From: DATGJX01 sp963830545 | GTDB lineage: Bacteria > Vulcanimicrobiota > Vulcanimicrobiia > Vulcanimicrobiales > Vulcanimicrobiaceae | Assembly (NCBI GenBank): GCA_963830545.1 | Contig: CAWHMK010000001.1 | Coordinates: 2,604,001-2,668,000, forward strand | Length of the DNA stretch: 64,000 bases | Reading direction: 5' to 3' | Part shown: piece after piece, positions 35,396 to 43,931 of the stretch | Layout of the letters: every line of letters starts with the position of its first letter | Numbering within the stretch: the stretch's first letter is position 1 | Notes under the pieces: generated by a model | Seen by the model: only the letters and a program-made list of their open reading frames with translations | What the model was told of the DNA's origin: nothing | Databases searched by the model: none | Program-made: the position numbers and the translations under genes

Positions 35396-35632
35396 ATGTC
35401 AACTATTCCGTGCGATTTTTGTCCGCATCCGGTCGATCGCAATCAAATGGAAGAAATCGAGATTTCTCACTACGTGCCTGACAGCTCGGGGGACGATTTG
35501 GCGTACGCCCGCACGTATTTCTTCGGCCATCCGGACTGCGTGCGGAAATTCTATCGCGGCCTGGTGGATCACAAATTGGATTTGTTCAAGCACATTCCGA
35601 GCGCCGGCAACACGCCCGAAGGCCAGCGCTGA
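35396..35632 (+). CDS. Small hypothetical protein with CxxC
   Basis: 78 residues: MSTIPCDFCPHPVDRNQMEE, ISHYVPDSSGDDLAYARTYF, HPDCVRKFYRGLVDHKLDLF. A CDFC pair and later HPDC could bind a metal ion. It lies alone between two tRNA genes. The composition is protein-like; family not recognised. Confidence 0.6.
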   Translation: MSTIPCDFCPHPVDRNQMEEIEISHYVPDSSGDDLAYARTYFFGHPDCVRKFYRGLVDHKLDLFKHIPSAGNTPEGQR

Positions 35633-35639
35633 ACCGCAT

Positions 35640-35716
35640 GCGCTCGTAGCTCAGCTGGATAGAGCGCTTCCCTCCGAAGGAAGAGGCCGGGGGTTCGAAT
35701 CCCTTCGAGCGCGCCA
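35640..35716 (+). tRNA. tRNA-Arg(CCG)
   Basis: Acceptor GCGCTCG/CGAGCGC, anticodon stem CTTCC/GGAAG, loop CTCCGAA, CCA encoded at 35714-35716. It ends 27 bases before tadA and may be co-transcribed with it. Confidence 0.95.
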
Positions 35717-35743
35717 TTGTTCCCACAAGATCTTCGCACACCG

Positions 35744-36199
35744 ATGAGCCAAGACGACGCCGACGAATCGCACATTCGGCGTGCGATGACGCTCGCCGCG
35801 CAAGCCGAAGAGGCAGGCGACGTGCCAATCGGAGCCGTGCTCGTTTCGGGTGCCGTCATACTCGAGGCGAAGAACGAAAAAGAAAGCCGGCCCGATGCAA
35901 CCGCGCACGCCGAAATGCTCGTACTGCGGCAAGCCGCGCGAACGCTCAACGCGTGGCGCCTCTCCGAAGCGACGGTGTACGTAACGAAAGAACCGTGCGT
36001 GATGTGCGCGGGTGCGCTCGTTGCGGCACGCGTCAAACGTCTCGTGTACGGCTGCGCGGATCCGAAAGGCGGCGCAGCGGGCAGCGTGCTCGACGTCGTG
36101 CGTCATCCGGCGCTGAACCACCGGATGGAAGTCGCAGGCGGAGTGCTCGCGGACGAAACGGCCGCGCAATTGCAGGCGTTTTTCAAAAAACGTCGATAA
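35744..36199 (+). CDS. tadA: tRNA-specific adenosine deaminase TadA
   Basis: 151 residues. Converts A34 to inosine in tRNA-Arg(ACG), a tRNA also encoded in this window. Zinc/catalytic motifs: TAHAEMLVLRQAAR and EPCVMCAGALVAARVKRLVYG. The N-terminal AMTLAAQAEEAGDVPIGAVL is typical. Confidence 0.95.
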   Translation: MSQDDADESHIRRAMTLAAQAEEAGDVPIGAVLVSGAVILEAKNEKESRPDATAHAEMLVLRQAARTLNAWRLSEATVYVTKEPCVMCAGALVAARVKRLVYGCADPKGGAAGSVLDVVRHPALNHRMEVAGGVLADETAAQLQAFFKKRR

Positions 36200-36210
36200 A
36201 GCGTGTTGAA

Positions 36211-36488
36211 AATCGCGGAGGCGATATGGGGTGCCCTGACGGCTTTGCCGCAGGGGGCGCGCAGCCGTGGAACGGTGGAGCCAAGGAACTCCGTACAATC
36301 GCGGAGGCGTATGGGGTCTGACTTTGCCGGCAGGGGGCGCGCAGCCGTGGAACGGCGGAGTGCCGGTAAGGAACTCCGTACAATCGCGGAGGCGATATGG
36401 GGTGCCCTGACGGCTTTGCCGGCAGGGGGCGCGCAGCCGTGGAACGGCGGAGTGCCGGTAAGGAACTCCGTACAATCGCGGAGGCGAT
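36211..36488 (+). repeat. Triple tandem repeat (85-92 bp units) before tRNA-Ser
   Basis: Three units start at 36211, 36297 and 36382 (86, 85 and 92 bp), each beginning AATCGCGGAGGCG. A fourth partial copy (36474-36488) runs into tRNA-Ser. Units share GGGGGCGCGCAGCCGTGGAA and end in GGAACTCCGTACAAT. Units 1 and 2 differ from unit 3 by small deletions. Each unit can form a hairpin (CTGACGGC/GCCGGCAG) and GCCGT/ACGGC. The TACAAT at each junction (36294, 36379, 36471) resembles a -10; the last lies 16 bases before tRNA-Ser. Open frames through this stretch are repetitive and not considered genes. Confidence 0.85.
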
Positions 36489-36492
36489 TTAC

Positions 36493-36580
36493 GGAGAGGT
36501 GGTCGAGTGGTTGAAGGCACCCGCCTCGAAAGCGGGCAGACGTGATGAGCGTCTCGAGAGTTCGAATCTCTCCCTCTCCG
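36493..36580 (+). tRNA. tRNA-Ser(CGA)
   Basis: Acceptor GGAGAGG/CCTCTCC, long variable arm, loop CTCGAAA. Unlike the four upstream tRNAs, CCA is not encoded (AAG follows the discriminator). Confidence 0.94.
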
Positions 36581-36587
36581 AAGTATG

Positions 36588-36620
36588 AAAGGCCCGCGTG
36601 CAGCGGGCCTTTTTCTTTTC
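36588..36620 (+). terminator. Intrinsic terminator after tRNA-Ser
   Basis: Perfect 10-bp stem AAAGGCCCGC / GCGGGCCTTT, loop GTGCA, then TTCTTTTC. Confidence 0.92.
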
Positions 36621-36628
36621 CATCCGCG

Positions 36629-37222
36629 CTACAGCACGGGAATGTTCGGCGCGGCGGTTGGCGGATACAAACCCGTCAGTCGCGGATCGTCGTAAATTTC
36701 GATTTGCCGCTTGAACGGTACGAAGCCGGAACGAATGTAGAACGGCAGTGCCTCGGGATGATCGAACGTGCACGTATGCAGCCACACGCGCTCCACCTCG
36801 TGCGACCATGCCGCATTGAGTGCGAAGTTCATGAGCTTACGGCCGGCGCCCGTGCCGAGCAGCGCTTCACTCACGCCGAAGAGCCGTATCTCACATTCTC
36901 CCGCCACGTGGAAGTCGAGATCGAGCACGCCTTCGTCTTTGCCGTCGCGCCGGACGACGTACAATTCCGCGCGCGCGTCACGTGAGAGCGCGTCGAACTG
37001 TTCTTGCGTCATGAGCAAAGGCGATTGCCAGAGATAGGGTTCGCCGACGTGACGGATGAGCGCGCGAAATCGCGCGAGGTCTGGTTCGGAAAAGCGTTCG
37101 ATGCGAACGCCGGGCACGTCGCGCTCGGGCCGAAGCGGCACGCGCGAACGCATTTCCACGCACGTGACGACGTTCGCGAGCTTCCCTGCGGGAATATCGG
37201 TGTAGCCGTCAGCGGCCTGCAT
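36629..37222 (-). CDS. GNAT-family acetyltransferase
   Basis: 197 residues. The C-terminal ~140 residues form a GNAT fold: EGVLDLDFHVAGECEIRLFG, acetyl-CoA loop ALLGTGAGRKLMNFALNAAW, and the late HPEALPFYIRSGFVPFKRQ. The substrate is unknown. Its N-terminus overlaps the small upstream gene by 14 bp. Confidence 0.88.
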   Translation of the reverse strand: MQAADGYTDIPAGKLANVVTCVEMRSRVPLRPERDVPGVRIERFSEPDLARFRALIRHVGEPYLWQSPLLMTQEQFDALSRDARAELYVVRRDGKDEGVLDLDFHVAGECEIRLFGVSEALLGTGAGRKLMNFALNAAWSHEVERVWLHTCTFDHPEALPFYIRSGFVPFKRQIEIYDDPRLTGLYPPTAAPNIPVL

Positions 37223-37442
37223 ACCGGTACTGGCCAGGCTGCCATTCGCACACGCTGGAATCGCGCATGACGAACGATTCGCAGCCGTCCACGTCCGGAT
37301 TGAAATCCGCGTTGAGCCGTTTCGTGGCGTCCCAGTCGACTGCCGGTTCCTGCCGTGCAGCGCCGCGAGCTTTCACGTATGAGAATTGCGGATTCTTCGT
37401 AAGCGCGTTGAGTGCTTTTGCCAAGCGTTGCGCGTCTGTCAT
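37209..37442 (-). CDS. Small hypothetical protein upstream of GNAT gene
   Basis: 77 residues: MTDAQRLAKALNALTKNPQF, AVDWDATKRLNADFNPDVDG. Overlaps the acetyltransferase start by 14 bp in the same direction, which supports translation. No family recognised. Confidence 0.5.
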   Translation of the reverse strand: MTDAQRLAKALNALTKNPQFSYVKARGAARQEPAVDWDATKRLNADFNPDVDGCESFVMRDSSVCEWQPGQYRYAGR

Positions 37443-37499
37443 GCTTGCCTTGCTTCAGCGCGGCCGAGGGGGTTCCCCGCAGTATGGAAGAGATGACGC

Positions 37500-38211
37500 A
37501 TGGCTCTCTCGCATATCGTGATGCACTTTGCGCTTTGCAACTCAGCCGCACGCCTCGGGCCGTCTGCCGAGCTGCCCGTACACGTCGTAGTAACCGACAA
37601 GATCAAACGCGACGTCATCGACCAGGCCGGGAAAGTGCTTCGCTACGAGGGCGACGACAGACTCGATCGAATTCGACATCCCATGGGGTTTGTATCGCGC
37701 AGCCGTGACGATGCGCGCGGGACATACGACGTGCAACGGCGTGCAATATTTTTCGGTGCTGCAAGATCACAATCGCACGCTGACGGTGCACATGCGGGAG
37801 GGTCCCGCCGACTCGACCGTACCGACGCTCATTCAAGGCACGGCGCCCTTCGCGTTTGCGTACGTCCAGCCGACCGTGATGGTCTTTCCAACCAGTACGA
37901 AGTGCAACGGTCCGGTCGGCGATCCGATCAACGCGGGTATCGATCAGCAAAGCGATTCCGACGGATACTATGCGTACGTCTATCCCGGCGGCGGGTTGCC
38001 GAGAAATCAACCGTTCGTCATCGCAGTACGCCTGACCAATTCGCACGGCGGCTACGATTACATCCGGGTTCCGCTCGACTTCGGCGGCGCTGCTTACTCA
38101 TGGCCGCCCGTAGGACAGTTCAACGTTACGGAAGACGTCATCGATTACGTTGCGGACAAGCCCGAAGACACGCTGCTCTGCCCGCGTTTGTACAAGACCG
38201 AAGTACACTGA
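37500..38211 (+). CDS. Hypothetical protein (frameshifted)
   Basis: Two frames join near 37657: ELPVHVVVTDKIKRDVIDQA and GKVLRYEGDD in the first, then DSIEFDIPWGLYRAAVTMRA in the second, continuing CNGVQYFSVLQDHNRTLTVH to the end at 38211. The second frame has no start of its own that keeps IEFDIPWG, and the join reads as one beta-sandwich-like protein of about 235 residues. The 5' end is uncertain because no signal peptide is visible. Function unknown. Confidence 0.5.
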
Positions 38212-38968
38212 TTACGGCGTAGCGGTCGGAGCGGGCGTGCCGGCCAGCCGCGCATCGGGCGCGGCGGTGGGAAACGTCATGTCGGAATACGTCGTGTCCG
38301 ACGTTACGGTGAAGTTCATCGGTCCGAAATGCTGCGGCGCGGTGTAGCGCGCGTGCGTTATCACCCAGTGCCCCTGCAGCGTTTGATAGTCGAGCGCAAT
38401 CACGGTCGGATCGCCGGCGAATCGAATCTCGATGTGCGAGGGCAGACTGCGTTTGCGGATCGACCACCACGTCGGCCGGATACAAATCGCCGGCCGGTAA
38501 GGAGGGCGTCGGGGCGACGAGAAAATGCAATCGGGTGCCGTTGGAGTCGGGCGCGTCACTCGGCGCCCAAAAACTGATGTAGGGCATGACGGCGTTCACC
38601 CCCGGATCTGCCGGTGGGAACTGCCACATTCCCGGAGCGTACCGCTTTATCGTGATATCGACCCGCTTGAGGTTCGCGTACCAACTGTAACTGAACCCCG
38701 CCAAAGGATCGAAATACGGGATGATGGGAAACGCTTGGCCCATGCGCTGCGCTCCGTGCGGCAGATCCTGCATCACCGCGAAATCGTCCGGTTGACGAAC
38801 CGCAACGTAGCGATTGATTTCCTGGGAACGTCCCATGCTCGCCGTGACGCGCGTAATCTCGCGGTACGTGATGTACAGCGGAGCGTTCGTCACGTAGGCG
38901 CTGGCCGTCCGGTTGACGAGCTGGACGAGCGCGACGTCGGCCGGGATCATCTTTCCCGCTTTTCGCAA
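38212..38968 (-). CDS. Hypothetical protein (frameshifted)
   Basis: First frame: YADLPHGAQRMGQ-type text is absent; what is seen is DDFAVMQDLPHGAQRMGQAF, SYSWYANLKRVDITIKRY and YPADVVVDPQTQS. Near 38450 the frame changes to LPSHIEIRFAGDPTVIALDY, QTLQGHWVITHARYTAP and a Pro/Thr-rich end. Together they give about 250 residues. The N-terminus (TTG 38968 or ATG 38950) lacks a signal peptide although the composition suggests an exported protein. Converges on the previous gene with abutting stops. Confidence 0.5.
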
Positions 38969-39004
38969 AAAGGGGAGTGGTTACTGCTGCGAAAATGCGC
39001 CGAC

Positions 39005-40186
39005 ATGACCGTTATCGTTCCACCGGCCGACGTGCGCGAGCGCGTCGTAGAGCTCCGCCGCGCAATCCATCGCCAGCCCGAACTCGGTTTCGAAGAACAG
39101 CGCACGCAAGCGCTCGTCGAGAGCGAATTGGACGCACTCGGAATCGAACACCGGCGCGTCGCGAAAACGGGCGTCGTCGGCGTCATTCGCGGCGCGAAAC
39201 CTGGGCGCACCGTCGGATTGCGCGCAGACATGGATGCGCTGCCCATCACGGAAAAATCGGGCGAGCCGTTCGCTTCGGAAGTGGCCGGAAAGATGCACGC
39301 ATGCGGACACGACGCGCATACGGCGATGCTGCTGGGCGCAGCACGAGTGCTAAACGGAATGTGCGAGAATCTGCACGGATCCGTCGTGCTCTTGTTTCAG
39401 CCGGCTGAAGAAGGGCCCGGCGGCGCGGAACCGATGATCGCCGAAGGCGCGCTCGACGATCCGAGAGTGGAAGCCGCTGCAATGTTGCACGTGGATCACC
39501 GGCTGAACGCCGGAACGATAGGCATTACGCCCGGGCCGGTCAACGCGTCGGCGGATGAATTTCACGTAACGGTGAAAGGGCGCGGCGGTCATGGTGCATA
39601 TCCGCATACCGCGGCCGATGCGATTCCCGCAGCGTGCGCGATGGTAGCGGCGCTGCAGACGATCGCATCGCGCGAAACCGATCCGCTCAAGAGCGTCGTC
39701 GTAACCGTAGGCACGATAAACGGCGGTTATCGCAACAACGTCATCGCCGACGAAGTGAAGATGAGCGGAACGCTGCGTGCGCACGATCCGGAGATTCGGA
39801 ATGGGCTCGAGGCACGCGTGCGGCGCATTTTGGAAGGCGTCGCAAGCGCATACGGAGTGAAAGTCGATCTCGAACTTCTCTACGGATATCCGCCGGTGGT
39901 GAATCACGTACTGCTCGCCGAAAACTTCTCGCGATACATGAAAACAGAATCGGCGTTGCCGGTGGAACGGCCCGCGCCGACGATGGGCGCAGAAGATTTC
40001 GCGTACTTCGCGCAGCGCGTTCCCGGCGTGCACGTTCGTTTGGGGATTCGCAACGAAACGAGCGGCGCGGTGCACTCCGGCCACAGCCCCCAATTCAAGA
40101 TCGACGAGGCAGCGCTGCCCGTAGGGGTCCAGACGCTCGTTGCGTTTGCGACCGGCGTGGGAAGCGGCGCAGTCCGGTTCGAGTAG
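39005..40186 (+). CDS. M20D-family amidohydrolase
   Basis: Zinc peptidase/amidohydrolase of 393 residues (hippurate, N-acetyl amino acid or indole-acetyl-amino-acid hydrolase group). Metal motifs: MHACGHDAHTAMLLGAARVL and FQPAEEGPGGAEPMIAEGAL. The lid/dimer domain is NASADEFHVTVKGRGGHGAY; the late metal ligand lies in PTMGAEDFAYFAQRVPG. ATG 39005 begins just ahead of the first helix. Substrate not predictable. Confidence 0.92.
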   Translation: MTVIVPPADVRERVVELRRAIHRQPELGFEEQRTQALVESELDALGIEHRRVAKTGVVGVIRGAKPGRTVGLRADMDALPITEKSGEPFASEVAGKMHACGHDAHTAMLLGAARVLNGMCENLHGSVVLLFQPAEEGPGGAEPMIAEGALDDPRVEAAAMLHVDHRLNAGTIGITPGPVNASADEFHVTVKGRGGHGAYPHTAADAIPAACAMVAALQTIASRETDPLKSVVVTVGTINGGYRNNVIADEVKMSGTLRAHDPEIRNGLEARVRRILEGVASAYGVKVDLELLYGYPPVVNHVLLAENFSRYMKTESALPVERPAPTMGAEDFAYFAQRVPGVHVRLGIRNETSGAVHSGHSPQFKIDEAALPVGVQTLVAFATGVGSGAVRFE

Positions 40187-40210
40187 TCAAGCAGGCGCTA
40201 CTAGGGCTTG

Positions 40211-40242
40211 TGGACAAGCGGCGAAAAGGCACTATATATAGT
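40211..40242 (+). promoter_or_regulatory. Candidate promoter of the SRPBCC gene
   Basis: TGGACA (40211-40216), 16 bp, TATATA (40233-40238), with TATAGT overlapping at 40237-40242. The palindrome CTTGTGGACAAG (40207-40218) covers the -35 and could bind a regulator. Confidence 0.45.
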
Positions 40243-40260
40243 GGTGACGAACGCTCGCCC

Positions 40261-40788
40261 ATGGCAATCTTGCGGCCGTCTTCAGGCTCAGGACAAGCGC
40301 TCGTTCCGCGCGCGGGAACGCGGCTGCTGGCGGCGTCGATCGATCTTCAGACCGCCGCGGAATCCGCGTTCGCGCTTTTGTGCGCCGTCGAAAAGTGGCC
40401 CGTGTGGCTTTCGTTTCTGCGCAGCGCCGAAGCCGTGGACGCAGAGCGGCTCGGCATGGGGAGCGAGGTGCTGCTTCGCTCGGCAATCCCCGGCGAAGAG
40501 GAGCAGCTGTTCGAAGTCGATCACTTCATAACGAATCATCAACTCTCGCTGGTGGGCGCGTATTCGGTCCGGCGTCGTCTGGACTTTCGATTGGAACGAA
40601 AGACCACGCGCTGCAAACTGCATGCGCGGCTCGAGTACCCCGCATACGGCGGAAAACTCGGCGCTCTGTGCGACGCCTTGAGCGCAGGCCGCAAACTGTC
40701 GACGCAACTCGAGGAGTCGCTGGTCCACTTCAAGCACTTGGCGGAATACAAGCACGCCGCGAAGGACGATCTGCTCGCCGACTTTTAG
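40261..40788 (+). CDS. SRPBCC/polyketide-cyclase-like protein
   Basis: 175 residues with a START-like lipid-binding fold: AASIDLQTAAESAFALLCAV, KWPVWLSFLRSAEAVDAERL, GEEEQLFEVDHFITNHQLSL, ending in EESLVHFKHLAEYKH. These proteins bind hydrophobic ligands. The N-terminal RPSSGSGQALVPRAG is low-complexity and resembles a common genomic repeat reading, so the true start may lie a little later. Confidence 0.7.
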   Translation: MAILRPSSGSGQALVPRAGTRLLAASIDLQTAAESAFALLCAVEKWPVWLSFLRSAEAVDAERLGMGSEVLLRSAIPGEEEQLFEVDHFITNHQLSLVGAYSVRRRLDFRLERKTTRCKLHARLEYPAYGGKLGALCDALSAGRKLSTQLEESLVHFKHLAEYKHAAKDDLLADF

Positions 40789-40794
40789 CAGTCG

Positions 40795-40824
40795 TTGACG
40801 AGGATTGCTAGGGACCGGTATACT
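40795..40824 (+). promoter_or_regulatory. Promoter of the FmdB-like gene (leaderless)
   Basis: TTGACG (40795-40800), 18-bp spacer, TATACT (40819-40824). The ATG at 40831 is seven bases after the -10, exactly where transcription should start. Confidence 0.7.
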
Positions 40825-40830
40825 CTGCTT

Positions 40831-41130
40831 ATGCCGCTGTACGATTATCAATGTTCGAAATGCCAGCACGTCGTCGAGGTTCGGCACGGTTTCGACGACA
40901 CGTACGCGGAGGCGTGCCCCGCTTGCGGCGGCAAGCTCAGGCGGGTGATCGGGCCCGCGCCCGTCATCTTCAAGGGCTCGGGCTTCTACGTGACAGACTC
41001 GCGCAAATCGACTGAGGAAAACGCTTCGCCCGCGCCTGCTCCCTCGGGATCAAAGGAGTCTGCCGCGCCGCCGTCCGGCCCGAAAAATTCCGCCGCGCCT
41101 CCCTCCGGCTCGAAAGAATCCGCCGCGTAG
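40831..41130 (+). CDS. FmdB-family zinc-ribbon protein
   Basis: 99 residues. Zinc ribbon MPLYDYQCSKCQHVVEVRHG ... ACPACGGKLRRVIG is the FmdB/CxxC_CxxC_SSSS family hallmark, and FKGSGFYVTDS is its conserved end. A three-fold repeat (PSGSKESAAP-like) is added at the C-terminus. Regulatory role assumed by family name only. Confidence 0.9.
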   Translation: MPLYDYQCSKCQHVVEVRHGFDDTYAEACPACGGKLRRVIGPAPVIFKGSGFYVTDSRKSTEENASPAPAPSGSKESAAPPSGPKNSAAPPSGSKESAA

Positions 41131-41143
41131 GAACCTCGAACGC

Positions 41144-41479
41144 ATGAGCGCGTGGACCTGGGTGCTCGTCGGGTTGTGCGCCGCCGGTGCGGTGCTGCCG
41201 CTCGTCCCCGCCGTCATAGCACTGCGCTTGACCGTGCGCATCCGTTCGCGCGTTTCCGAATTGCAGCGCGCCCGTCTTTTTACCTCACTCGAATCGTTGG
41301 AGCTGCGGCGCGCACGCCTCTTGCATATTGCTGGGGAAGCGAGGCCGTTGACGCAGCGCGCCAAGGTCGCGATCGAAGGGATTCGTTCGAGCGCGAGTGA
41401 CTCGGGCGCGGACCGCATGCGGGACGCAATGCAAACCGCCGGCGCGGAAACCGCTGCGCTGCTCGAAGCGCTGCGCTAA
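41144..41479 (+). CDS. Small membrane protein with coiled coil
   Basis: 111 residues: one N-terminal membrane segment (AWTWVLVGLCAAGAVLPLVP) followed by basic, helical sequence (VSELQRARLFTSLESLELRR, MRDAMQTAGAETAALLEALR). It looks like a membrane-anchored coiled-coil protein. No family recognised. Starts 13 bp after the FmdB gene. Confidence 0.65.
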   Translation: MSAWTWVLVGLCAAGAVLPLVPAVIALRLTVRIRSRVSELQRARLFTSLESLELRRARLLHIAGEARPLTQRAKVAIEGIRSSASDSGADRMRDAMQTAGAETAALLEALR

Positions 41480-41482
41480 GTC

Positions 41483-42632
41483 CTACTGTTTGGGCTCCTC
41501 CCCTTCAGGCGGCTCCCACTGCCATCCGGGCGGACCCGGCATCGGGGGGGGACCCGGCATAGGCGGCAATCCAAACGGCGAGGCACCGTCGGCCGCCGGA
41601 GTTTCTGCGCCCGGTACGGCAAACGGCGCGCCGAACGGCATGCCCGGCCCGGTTGGTGCGGCCGGCGGCGGCGTCCAGGCGGGAGCCGGCGCCGCGGGTT
41701 GGGCCGGCGCAGGTGCCGGCGGGGGTGGCGATACGTCCGGGCTCCAGGTCGACCATTTCAGCGTCGGCGTCGCCGGAGCGGGTCCCGCCGGCGCCGGCCC
41801 TACGGGCTTCGGCGCCATCGGAGGTACGGGGACGGGTTCGCGGCTTTGCGCAGACTCTGGCGACTCGGGGTGTCGGCGTCGGCTCTTCGCGCGGCGTAAA
41901 GATCGGCTGCGGCAGATCTCCGACGGCTGCCCCGGTAATGACGTAGCGCGCCGGCGGCAGCATCATCGGATCCGATCGGCGCGCGAGCGCGCGTAATTCA
42001 TCGAGATCCGTGCGCGGCGCCTCCTCGACCTCCATCGTGTCGAGCAGCAGTTCGATCGTGTCGCGCAAGTATTCACGCGGCGGAATCTTCGCGAAAGCGA
42101 ACACGTGCTGCGCGATGTCGGCCTTAACGGCTTGCAGCAGTTTCCGCCAGTACTCGAGCGGCTGGTAATATTCGAACTGTCCGAGTTCGCGCTTTGCTTG
42201 TGAATACAGCTTGGCAATGCGTTTGCCGATCGGATCGGCGGGCGGCCCGGGCTCGACGATCGCAACGCGTTTGGCGACGCGCGAAAGTTCGGAGACGATC
42301 TGCGCGTGAAAAAATGGGTCCTGTTCGTGCAGGTAATGGAAGGCCACGGCGACGTCGAACGAATCGGCTTTTGCCGGAATGACCGACGTGCTGCCGCGCA
42401 GCAATTTCGCGCCGGCCTCTTCGAATTTACGCATCACCTGCTCGCGATGCTCGATGACGCTTACGTCGGCGCCCGCCTCCAATGCGCGCCGAATCCAGCG
42501 CGCGTCCTCGCCGTACCCGCAAAAGAGCACGCGCTGATCCGACTCGATGACCAGCGCGTCCCAAATCAAATTGTCGATGTATCGCGACTCGCGTTGGAAC
42601 TCGTCTGCGGAATAGCGGGGACCTTCGTTCAC
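41483..42632 (-). CDS. SAM methyltransferase with Pro-rich tail (frameshifted)
   Basis: N-terminal ~190 residues are a class I methyltransferase: QRVLFCGYGEDARWIRRALE (SAM loop), EAGADVSVIEHREQVMRK, SFDVAVAFHYLHEQDPFFHA. A helical part and RYVITGAAVGDLPQPIFTPR follow. Near 41880 a CCCC tract breaks the frame; reading CCC gives PESPESAQSREPVPVPPMAP and a long Pro/Ala-rich tail to 41483. Total about 383 residues. GTG 42632 overlaps the aroA TGA, so it follows aroA in one transcript. Confidence 0.8.
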
Positions 42633-43891
42633 TCTTGCGCCTTCCGAAGCGTGGGCAGAAATGCGGGGAAACTCACGTCGAGGCTGCTTTCGTCATCGAT
42701 GCGCAGCGCTCCGGCGCCCGCCGCCAGGGCCGCTGCAGCCATTGCCGTGCGGTGATCGCCCGCCGTCTCGACCAGCGCCCCGTCGCAGCGCGGAGTGCCG
42801 CCGTGAATTGCCAGACCGTTCGGGAGCTGGGAGGCGGTTATGCCGCCGGCGTCGAGCAATCGCAGCATCGCAGCGAGGCGGTCCGATTCCTTCGCTCGCA
42901 GATCCGCGACTCCGACGATGCGTGTTTCACCGCTCGCGAACGCGGCGGCGACTGCGAGCACGAGCAGTTCGTCGATTGCACGAAGCGCGAGTTCGGCGCC
43001 GATCGAGACGCCGTGCAGCGGTGCCGCTTCGACGTCGACGTCGGCGATCGGCTCACCGCAGCGTTCGCGACGATTGCGCATGTCGATGCGCGCGCCCATC
43101 TGAAGAAGCGCGTCGAGCAGTCCCGTTCGCGTCGGATTCACCCCGACGTCGCGAATCGTTATCGCGCTGCCCGGCGTAACCGTCGCCGCGACAATGAAGA
43201 AGGCGGCGGCTGAAAAATCTCCTGCGACGTCGACGTCCGCGAAGCGTTCCGGCATGCGGTGCAACTCCGTGCTCGCGCGATCGAATACGACCTCGCTTCC
43301 GAAATACCGCAGCAGACGTTCCGTGTGGTCGCGGGAACCTTTGTCGCCCAGCACGGAAACGGGTGTGTTCGCGAAAAGTCCTGCGAACAGCAGCGCGGTC
43401 TTGACTTGCGCGGACGGCGAAACCAGAATGAAACGACGAGTTTGCGGCTCGCTTCGGCCTTCGAGATCTGCCGGCAGCGTGCCGTTCGACGTCGTCACGT
43501 GCGCGCCGAAAGCGCGGAGCTGCGCGGCGACCGGCTCCATCGGGCGTTTGCGCAGCGACTCGTCCCCGTCGAATCGCGCGCGCAGACCGGCGCCCGTGCA
43601 CGCGCCGAGCATCATGCGGGCCGTCGAGCCGGAATTCATGCAGTCGATCGTGCCCGCGGGATCACGGAATGCGCCGCCGCGCACGTTCACGGTCGTCTCG
43701 CCGTCGCTTTCGACCGCTGCTCCGATCGCGCGAAGCGCCGCGATCGTTGCGCGCACGTCGCGCCCGGGATTCAGGTTGCGCACGGCGATCCCAGCGGAAC
43801 TCTTCGCGCCCAGCATCAGCGCGCGATGAGAGATCGATTTATCGCCCGGGACGCAGAGCGTCCCGTGCAGTGCGCCGGGGGAAAACGTCAC
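42629..43891 (-). CDS. aroA: EPSP synthase
   Basis: 3-phosphoshikimate 1-carboxyvinyltransferase of the shikimate pathway, 420 residues. Seen: LCVPGDKSISHRALMLGAKS (phosphate/PEP binding), MNSGSTARMMLGACTGAGLR, SAQVKTALLFAGLFA, and VADLRAKESDRLAAMLRLLD with the late GDHRTAMAAAALA. GTG 43891 starts the protein. Followed by the methyltransferase with a GTGA overlap. Confidence 0.96.
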   Translation of the reverse strand: MTFSPGALHGTLCVPGDKSISHRALMLGAKSSAGIAVRNLNPGRDVRATIAALRAIGAAVESDGETTVNVRGGAFRDPAGTIDCMNSGSTARMMLGACTGAGLRARFDGDESLRKRPMEPVAAQLRAFGAHVTTSNGTLPADLEGRSEPQTRRFILVSPSAQVKTALLFAGLFANTPVSVLGDKGSRDHTERLLRYFGSEVVFDRASTELHRMPERFADVDVAGDFSAAAFFIVAATVTPGSAITIRDVGVNPTRTGLLDALLQMGARIDMRNRRERCGEPIADVDVEAAPLHGVSIGAELALRAIDELLVLAVAAAFASGETRIVGVADLRAKESDRLAAMLRLLDAGGITASQLPNGLAIHGGTPRCDGALVETAGDHRTAMAAAALAAGAGALRIDDESSLDVSFPAFLPTLRKAQE

Positions 43892-43931
43892 GCCGCCTGC
43901 TGTTCATCAGCGGCAACGCGCGTTCCGCCCG

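Noticed and set aside
36200..36488. CRISPR array
   Set aside because: Whole 85-92 bp units repeat in tandem with no unique spacers, and no cas genes are near. It is a plain tandem repeat.
35651..36520. Minus-strand open frame of 289 codons across tadA and the repeats
   Set aside because: It arises from the tandem repeat and the antisense of tadA and a tRNA; residues simply repeat (PRLRAPC).
37542..37679. Small minus-strand frame with protein-like text (SIESVVALVAKHFPGLVDD)
   Set aside because: The plus strand gives one continuous beta-type protein after a single base repair near 37657, which explains the region better; still not certain.
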